From positions 11,047-17,248 of the forward strand of contig PMBA01000185.1 in assembly GCA_003152795.1 (NCBI GenBank): DNA of 6,202 nucleotides, written 5' to 3'. This DNA is from Acidobacteriaceae bacterium. Its GTDB lineage: Bacteria > Acidobacteriota > Terriglobia > Terriglobales > Acidobacteriaceae. Within the stretch, counting starts at the first letter, position 1, and each line of letters opens with the position of its first letter. A program made the position numbers and the translations under genes. The notes beneath the pieces are model-generated. The model saw only the letters and a list, made by a program, of their open reading frames with translations. It made no database searches and was not told where the DNA came from. This document shows positions 1 to 4,874 of the stretch, piece after piece.

Positions 1-954
1 ACCAAGGACGGCATCACCGCCCTCCAGATGGACATCAAAGTCGCCGGCATCACCTCGCAGATCATGCGCGAGGCCCTGGCCCAGGCCCAGCGTGGACGCT
101 TGTTCATCCTTGGGAAGATGGACGAGATCATCACCGAAGGCCGCGTCAAGGTGTCGGCTTACGCGCCCCGTATCTACACCCTGCAGATTCCGGTGGACAA
201 GATTCGCGACGTGATTGGGCCCGGCGGCAAAATGATCCGCAGCATCATCGAACAGACCGGCGTCAAGATCGACGTGGAAGATTCCGGCAAGGTCAACGTG
301 GCTTCGAACGATGAAGTTTCGGCCAACAAGGCTTTACAGATTATCCGCGATCTGACCGCTTCGGCCGAGGTGGGTAAGACTTATCTTGGCAAGGTCAGCC
401 GCCTCGCCGATTTCGGCGCGTTCGTCGAGATTCTGCCCGGCTTGGATGGCCTGCTGCACATCAGCGAAGTTGCCGAACACAGAATCAAAGATGTTCGCGA
501 TGAATTGAAAGAAGGCGACCAGGTCCTGGTGAAAGTTCTGGCCGTGGAAGGCAACCGCATCAAGCTCTCTCGCAAGGCAATTCTGAAAGAGCAGCGCGCC
601 AAGATGGGCGGTGCGCCTCCGCCTCCGGAAGGAGACGAGGGAGTTGACGTGGCGCCCCCGCCAGTGTCGCACAACGCTCCGCAAGGCGCGCCCACGGCAG
701 TGATCGAAGGCGGCGCTGATTTCGACGCCGACGACGAGCCGAACTTCAACCGGGTGGATGGAGTGGTAGCGTCGGTAGAGGCAGGCGCTGCGCGTCCGGA
801 AGGCACGCGCGAAGGCCGGCCCAGCGGCGGCGGCGATCGCGATCGCAATCGTCGGCGAAGAGGTCGTGGTGGCCCGGGGCGTGGTCCGGGCGGCGGCTCG
901 GGAGGTCGCGGTGGTGGACATTCCGGCGGTGGCGGCGGACGCGATCGAAGGTAG
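1..954 (+). CDS. pnp: Polyribonucleotide nucleotidyltransferase (PNPase), C-terminal part, 5' end outside window
   Basis: PNPase is a trimeric cytoplasmic enzyme that degrades RNA 3' to 5' with phosphate and takes part in mRNA turnover. The frame is open from base 1 and shows 317 residues. The first codons (TKDGITALQMDIK, then GITSQIMREAL) are the end of the second RNase PH core domain. A KH domain follows with its GPGG loop at bases 217-228, and an S1 domain at about 370-585 (GKVSRLADFGAFVEI, then GLLHISEVA). About 120 residues then follow that belong to no folded domain: a Pro-rich and acidic linker, then from about base 820 a tail of Gly, Arg and Asp with RGRGG and GGRGGG motifs, ending GRDRR before TAG. 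Such a Gly/Arg tail is longer and more basic than the short tail of E. coli PNPase. The ATG at base 28 is internal, not the start. A terminator follows 82 bases after the stop. Identity is very secure; the role of the tail is inferred. Confidence 0.97.
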   Translation, partial: TKDGITALQMDIKVAGITSQIMREALAQAQRGRLFILGKMDEIITEGRVKVSAYAPRIYTLQIPVDKIRDVIGPGGKMIRSIIEQTGVKIDVEDSGKVNVASNDEVSANKALQIIRDLTASAEVGKTYLGKVSRLADFGAFVEILPGLDGLLHISEVAEHRIKDVRDELKEGDQVLVKVLAVEGNRIKLSRKAILKEQRAKMGGAPPPPEGDEGVDVAPPPVSHNAPQGAPTAVIEGGADFDADDEPNFNRVDGVVASVEAGAARPEGTREGRPSGGGDRDRNRRRRGRGGPGRGPGGGSGGRGGGHSGGGGGRDRR

Positions 955-977
955 TGCGCAAGGTCAGAGCTTTGAAA

Positions 978-1001
978 GGGCACGGCTTTAGCCGTGCCGC
1001 C
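978..1001. repeat. REP-like perfect hairpin in the convergent gap
   Basis: Bases 979-998 read GGCACGGCTTTAGCCGTGCC, an 8-bp perfect GC-rich stem with a TTTA loop. No T run follows, so it is a poor intrinsic terminator by itself. The 7-mer CAGAGCT occurs on both sides, at 965-971 and 1002-1008. From memory, near-identical palindromes are scattered between genes in acidobacterial genomes, which would make this one copy of a dispersed REP-like family, but only one copy is visible here. It may stabilise the pnp mRNA 3' end. The hairpin is certain, the family assignment is not. Confidence 0.6.
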
Positions 1002-1036
1002 CAGAGCTGGTAAAGACGACCATGAAAGTTACAAGT

Positions 1037-1060
1037 GGGCCGCAGCAATGCGGCCCTTTT
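1037..1060 (+). terminator. Rho-independent terminator of pnp
   Basis: The stem GGGCCGCA (1037-1044) pairs perfectly with TGCGGCCC (1049-1056) around a GCAA loop, which is a GNRA-type tetraloop, and TTTT follows at 1057-1060. On the opposite strand the stem is followed by ACTTGTAAC, which lacks a T tract, so it should stop transcription from pnp but not efficiently from the operon arriving from the right. The U tract is short, so efficiency is uncertain. Confidence 0.8.
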
Positions 1061-1079
1061 CCATGGGTGCCCGGCATGG

Positions 1080-1865
1080 TCAAAACGATAAACGTTTGAA
1101 GATAGATTCCGGGATCTGTTGCACCGCGGTCATGATGTAGCGCCAGATCTTCGGCGTGTAGAGGACATCAGGCGAGCGCCGTTCGAGCGCGCGCACAATG
1201 TCCCGGGCCACCTGCTCCGGATCGGCAAAGCGAGCGGCGTTGGGAAGGTCATCGGTCATGGGAGTCTGCACCGGCCCGGGTTTGATGGTGATGACGCGCA
1301 CGCCAGCGGGATAGAGGCGGCTGCGCAGTCCCTGCAGGAAGAGTGAAAGGCCGCCTTTAGCCGAGCCGTAAACATAGTTGGAGCGGCGTCCTCGATCTCC
1401 CGCAACGGAAGTGATGGCGGCCAGACACCCGGTGCCCCGCCGTTCCAAATCGACTGCAAACCAGTTGAGGATCGCAGCGGCGCTGACAAAGTTGACCTGC
1501 AATTCTTCCAGCAGAACGTCGACCGAGGTTTCGGAGTCTTTCTGGTTGTGCATGGAGCCGTAAGCGAGCAGCACGGTGTCAAAGTCGGCGAACGCGCCCC
1601 GAATAAAATCAAAGAGAGCGGCGTGCTGCTGAATCGAGGCTAAGTTGGCGGAGTAAGTGAGAGCTTGTTGTGCGCCGCGAACCAATAAGTCCGCCCGAAG
1701 TTCGGCGAGGCGCTGGGGCGAGCGGGCTACCAGCAGTAACTCGCAACCCCGGAGAGCCAGTTGGCGTTCGACCTCCAGCGCAATGCCGGAAGTGGCGCCC
1801 AGAATGACGATCTTCTGCATGGCGGTTGCGGGGTGCGGAGTTGCCAGTTGCGCGGCGGCGGCCAT
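1080..1865 (-). CDS. dprE2: DprE2-like SDR: polyprenyl-phosphoryl-2-keto-ribose (erythro-pentofuranosid-2-ulose) reductase
   Basis: This is a classical short-chain dehydrogenase/reductase of 261 residues. By family it reduces the 2-keto intermediate made by DprE1 to polyprenyl-phosphoryl-arabinofuranose with NAD(P)H. The Rossmann motif GATSGIA is at residues 23-29. The NNAG position carries AYGS (101-104), like the AFG of mycobacterial DprE2. N125, S153, Y166 and K170 form the catalytic set. The segment SVAGDRGRRSNYVYGSAK closely resembles the DprE2 signature, and KPGPVQTPMT follows. The first ATG lies 2 bases after the stop of the DprE1 gene, with GGGGG about 10 bases upstream, which favours translational coupling. 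The second ATG (base 1820, MQKIVILGA) is the usual SDR start and would remove a 15-residue Ala-rich extension, so the start is not settled. Adjacency to a DprE1-like gene makes the specific assignment much stronger than the fold alone. Confidence 0.9.
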   Translation of the reverse strand: MAAAAQLATPHPATAMQKIVILGATSGIALEVERQLALRGCELLLVARSPQRLAELRADLLVRGAQQALTYSANLASIQQHAALFDFIRGAFADFDTVLLAYGSMHNQKDSETSVDVLLEELQVNFVSAAAILNWFAVDLERRGTGCLAAITSVAGDRGRRSNYVYGSAKGGLSLFLQGLRSRLYPAGVRVITIKPGPVQTPMTDDLPNAARFADPEQVARDIVRALERRSPDVLYTPKIWRYIMTAVQQIPESIFKRLSF

Positions 1866-1867
1866 TA

Positions 1868-3229
1868 TTATTGTGCCCCCATCACACGCCGCCAGAATGA
1901 CGACGACATCTTTGGATCAATGTAGGGAACGAAGCCGCGCCAGCGGGGGAACGAGGCCTCAAATAAAGAAGGGCTCATGCGCGCATCTTTGGCGGGGTAG
2001 AGCGCTCCGCCACTCTGCTGGACAATTTCATCGAGCGACTGCATGAGTTTGAGCGTGCGCTCGCCCCGCATGGCGAAGTCGAGCGCGATGGTGAGTCCGG
2101 GGCGCGGAAACGAGAGCAGCCCAGCCGGTGGCGCGGAACCAAATTGCTTCAGTACACCTAGAAAAGAGCCCATGCCGGATCGCGCGATACGATCGAGTAA
2201 CTCCCCGAAAGCCTCGACGTTTGATTCCGGAATGACGCACTGATATTGCAGGAAACCTCGTTTCCCGTAGAGCAGGTTCCATTGCCGAACCGAATCGAGC
2301 GGATAAAAAAACGAGTCGTAAGGAACGGTGGCGGCGCCCTTCCGGGCAGCATGAATCCTATAGTAGGCAGTATTGAACCCTTTTACGGAATAACGGTTAA
2401 GCATCCAGGTCGGCAGTGCGAAGGGCAGGTTTGGGCCGCGCTTGGGGTGAAATTGTTTGCCTGGGTCGGCGGCATGATTGCCCCGGAAAAAAATGCCGCG
2501 CGGATTCTTCCCGGCACAGCAGTCGAGCCATGCCACAGTGTATTCGAAGCGCTCGTTGCTCTCGCGACTAAGGTCGAGAAAAGTGTTCAGCGACTGAAAA
2601 GGTATGGACTCAGCGTCGATCCATGGTCCAGCGACGCGCTTGAGTTGGATGTCTGCCCAGGCGATTACTCCGGTCAAGCCAAGACCGCCAATGGTGGCGC
2701 GCAGCATGTCCGAGTTTTCCTCCGAGTTGCAGTTCACCAGACCGTAGTCCGAACGATGCAGGCCAATTTGCCGCACATGCGCGCCGAAGGTTCCCGCGCA
2801 ATGGTGGTTCTTGCCATGCACGTCGTTGGCAATCGCCCCGCCGACAGTGACAAAGCGGGTGCCGGGCGTGACCGGAAGGAACCATCCTTTCGGGAGAAAT
2901 ACTGCGATGATATCGGTGAGGCTGACGCCGCCTTCGCAGCGCATGATGCCGGTGGATTCGTCGAAACCGAGTATGCGGTTGAGCCGGCGGCAGTCGATCA
3001 GTTCGCGGTCGGCGTTGAGACAAGAGTCGCCGTAACTGCGGCCCAGGCCATAAGGCAACAGCGAGCCGGGCGCGGCGGATTTCAGAATGTCCGCCACCTG
3101 GTCGTTCCACGCAGGCTTGTGGACATAGCGGTGCGCGACCTTCGGGTAACGGCCCCAGGAGAGAACTGGTTCGGCGGACGGTGTGGGTGCGGGTTGCTTG
3201 CGCAAAGTTGCGGCCGATTGACCAGACAT
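1868..3229 (-). CDS. dprE1: DprE1-like FAD oxidase: polyprenyl-phosphoryl-beta-D-ribofuranose 2-oxidase
   Basis: The 453-residue protein is close in length to mycobacterial DprE1 and collinear with it. By family it is an FAD enzyme of the VAO type that oxidises C2 of lipid-linked ribofuranose, the first half of the 2-epimerisation. The FAD-binding part shows GLGRSYGD at 61-68 and the hallmark PGTRFVTVGG to DVHGKNHH block at 122-143, including H138 and K140. Later matches are AWLD (233-236), GFLQYQCVIP (325-334), LSFPRPG (372-378) and LYPAKDAR (410-417), whose K414 corresponds to active-site Lys418 of M. tuberculosis. The residue matching Cys387, the benzothiazinone target, is Ala382 in PGLTIALDF. 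It lies 38 bases after the HAD-UbiA gene and 2 bases before the DprE2-like gene, so it is surely cotranscribed. No clear Shine-Dalgarno precedes the ATG. An unrelated FAD/FMN sugar oxidase is unlikely given the length of the match. Confidence 0.93.
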   Translation of the reverse strand: MSGQSAATLRKQPAPTPSAEPVLSWGRYPKVAHRYVHKPAWNDQVADILKSAAPGSLLPYGLGRSYGDSCLNADRELIDCRRLNRILGFDESTGIMRCEGGVSLTDIIAVFLPKGWFLPVTPGTRFVTVGGAIANDVHGKNHHCAGTFGAHVRQIGLHRSDYGLVNCNSEENSDMLRATIGGLGLTGVIAWADIQLKRVAGPWIDAESIPFQSLNTFLDLSRESNERFEYTVAWLDCCAGKNPRGIFFRGNHAADPGKQFHPKRGPNLPFALPTWMLNRYSVKGFNTAYYRIHAARKGAATVPYDSFFYPLDSVRQWNLLYGKRGFLQYQCVIPESNVEAFGELLDRIARSGMGSFLGVLKQFGSAPPAGLLSFPRPGLTIALDFAMRGERTLKLMQSLDEIVQQSGGALYPAKDARMSPSLFEASFPRWRGFVPYIDPKMSSSFWRRVMGAQ

Positions 3230-3267
3230 AAGAAGCGCTACAAACTAAGTGTTTGCCAGTTCGGTGC

Positions 3268-4740
3268 CTAGAAGTTCATGTGTATCATGCTCGCGGCGAT
3301 GACTGCTGCCGAGGCCAGGGCCACACCGTAACTGACGGGGTCGCGAATCGCCAGTGTGACCGGATCCTCTTTTAACTCTCCGCGATGCGCCAGCAACCAG
3401 GTTCGGCTAAGCCAATAAAGAATGATAGGGCAGAGCAGAAAAAGAAACTCCGGCGAGGAATAGAGCAGTCCGACGTCCTGGCTGTGGACGTAGAGGCTGA
3501 AAATTACGACAGCCGAAAAACTGCTGCCGACTCCGAGCGCGAGTAGAAGTTCGCGGTCGCCGGTATGATAGCCGCGTCCGGAATTACCTGCGTTAACTAA
3601 GTCGCTTGCGTGGAGTAACTCCGAGTAACGTTTTGCCATCGCCAGGCTGAGAAAGAAAAATAGCGAGAAGGCGAGGAACCACTGCGACAGCGGCGTGCTG
3701 GAAATCAACGCTCCGGCAAGGATCCGGAAGCTATAGAAGCTGGAAAGAACGAAGACGTCGAGCAGAGCGATCTTCTTGAAATAGAGCGAGTACAACATGG
3801 TGAGCGCGGCGTACCCGAGCAGCGCGAAACCGAATGGCACGTCGAGCACGAAGGCCAGGCCGAGGGCGCAGGAGAGCAGGACAAAAGAAGCGAGCAAGCC
3901 TTCGGGAATCGAAATGTCGCCGGCAGCGAAAGGACGGTCTTTCTTCCACGGGTGTTCGCGATCGGAATGAAGATCGAGAAGGTCGTTGAGAATATAGAGT
4001 CCGGAAGCGCAAAACCCAAAGAGCGCGAACCCGGCAAGGGTGCGGACCAGGGGCTCGACCGCGAGGTTGTGCGACAAAACCAGAGGCAGGAAGAGCAGCA
4101 GATTCTTCGCCCAGTGGTGGCCGCGGATGGCGCTGCTCCATGTTCGAAGAGACGTGCGGAACGATGCCTGCGGTTCGAGGATTGTGCCCTTGAGCGTGGT
4201 TACGGCGGCCGCTTGCCCGGCGCGGGCTTCAGTGCCCACCACGTAAGCTGCGCGAGCGCTCCGCCAGACCTCTACATCGGCGGCGGAGTCGCCTAGATAT
4301 TCGAATCCGGTCGCCGCGAAGTGCTGTGCCAGAAATACAGCTTTGTTTGCTCCTTTGAGATTGAGTTGGCCGTCGCTGGCATGAACTTCATCGAACAGGC
4401 CGAGATAACTGGATATGGTCTCCGCCAGTTCGCGGTCGGCGGCGGTTGCGAGCGCGATGCGCCGGCCCGCAGCCTTTTCCCGCTGGAGAAAATCAATTAC
4501 TTGCTGCCGGTAGGGAAGACGCGCGGGGTCGAGGTGGATCCTCTCGGCCAGCTTGCGCTTGAGAGAGACGCGTCCCGAAATCAACCAGAACGGGACCATC
4601 ACCAGCAGGAGGGGGCGGGTCTTAAGGAGGACCAGAACACACTCCCAAAGGACGTTCCCCCGGATCAAAGTGCCGTCTAGGTCGACACACAAAACCGGGG
4701 ACACCACCTCGGCGGGTTTGGCTCCAGTGACGGACCCCAT
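3268..4740 (-). CDS. HAD phosphatase-UbiA prenyltransferase fusion, probable polyprenyl-phosphate 5-phosphoribosyltransferase (DPPR synthase-like)
   Basis: The protein has 490 residues in two parts. The N-terminal HAD hydrolase domain carries motif I DLDGT (20-24, nucleophile D20), motif II Thr99, motif III Lys129 or Lys133, and GDSAAD (150-155). The C-terminal part, from about 200, is a UbiA-fold integral membrane transferase with about eight or nine hydrophobic segments. Its first Asp motif is NDLLDLHSD (252-260), followed by RPFAAG (269-274). D328 lies in the second conserved region. KRYSEL (370-375) matches the KRYAEL of mycobacterial Rv3806c, and DPVTLAIRD is near the end. Rv3806c transfers 5-phosphoribose from PRPP to decaprenyl phosphate; the HAD part may then remove the 5-phosphate. 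Being first in an operon with DprE1/DprE2-like genes supports this over a quinone-pathway role. The frame opens further upstream (to 4926), but that part overlaps the divergent gene and precedes no domain, so ATG 4740 is chosen, though it lacks a Shine-Dalgarno. Confidence 0.88.
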   Translation of the reverse strand: MGSVTGAKPAEVVSPVLCVDLDGTLIRGNVLWECVLVLLKTRPLLLVMVPFWLISGRVSLKRKLAERIHLDPARLPYRQQVIDFLQREKAAGRRIALATAADRELAETISSYLGLFDEVHASDGQLNLKGANKAVFLAQHFAATGFEYLGDSAADVEVWRSARAAYVVGTEARAGQAAAVTTLKGTILEPQASFRTSLRTWSSAIRGHHWAKNLLLFLPLVLSHNLAVEPLVRTLAGFALFGFCASGLYILNDLLDLHSDREHPWKKDRPFAAGDISIPEGLLASFVLLSCALGLAFVLDVPFGFALLGYAALTMLYSLYFKKIALLDVFVLSSFYSFRILAGALISSTPLSQWFLAFSLFFFLSLAMAKRYSELLHASDLVNAGNSGRGYHTGDRELLLALGVGSSFSAVVIFSLYVHSQDVGLLYSSPEFLFLLCPIILYWLSRTWLLAHRGELKEDPVTLAIRDPVSYGVALASAAVIAASMIHMNF

Positions 4741-4874
4741 GGAGTGATCGTCGCATAAACAGCAGGGCGAAATATGGGAATAAATGGCACACCTGGGTAA
4801 CCTGAGTAACATGCGCGGAGCCGCTGCGGACGTTACTATGGGGCTGATCGAGAGCAAACCGAACCACTCTGGAC
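4741..4874. promoter_or_regulatory. Divergent intergenic region between the DprE operon and the GT-C gene
   Basis: These 134 bases separate two start codons facing away from each other, so promoters for both units are expected here or slightly inside the genes. An AT-rich patch at about 4770-4785 stands out from the GC-rich surroundings and could hold the minus-strand -10 element. TACTAT at 4834-4839 is a possible plus-strand -10, but neither has a convincing -35 partner, so I do not call exact promoters. The small repeats at 4792-4837 are listed separately. No Shine-Dalgarno is visible before either start. Confidence 0.5.
4792..4837. repeat. Short tandem and inverted repeats, possible operator
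   Basis: CCTGGGTAA (4792-4800) is followed at once by CCTGAGTAA (4801-4809), two 9-mers differing at one base. AGTAAC at 4805-4810 is also repeated in inverse orientation as GTTACT at 4832-4837. Repeats set 9 and about 27 bases apart between divergent genes would suit a transcription factor acting on both, but they are short enough to arise by chance and match no operator I recognise. Confidence 0.3.

Noticed and set aside
820..951. Gly-codon-rich stretch as a tandem DNA repeat or CRISPR-like array
   Set aside because: It is in frame, has no regular unit or spacers, and is explained by the Gly/Arg tail of PNPase.
334..983. Two minus-strand open frames of about 200 codons opposite pnp
   Set aside because: They are low-complexity Pro/Arg/Ala translations of the complement of the PNPase S1 domain and Gly/Arg tail, with no domain.
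1061..1079. CCATG/CATGG inverted repeat before the DprE2-like stop as a minus-strand terminator
   Set aside because: The stem is only 5 bp with a 9-base loop and no T tract follows on the minus strand.
2246..3271. 341-codon plus-strand open frame opposite the DprE1-like gene
   Set aside because: It shows no recognisable motif and lies antisense to a gene with long, unmistakable DprE1 homology. It is a by-product of high GC content.
3268..4740. Assignment to ubiquinone or menaquinone biosynthesis (4-hydroxybenzoate polyprenyltransferase)
   Set aside because: The HAD fusion, the KRYSEL motif and cotranscription with DprE1/DprE2-like genes favour phosphoribosyl transfer to polyprenyl phosphate.
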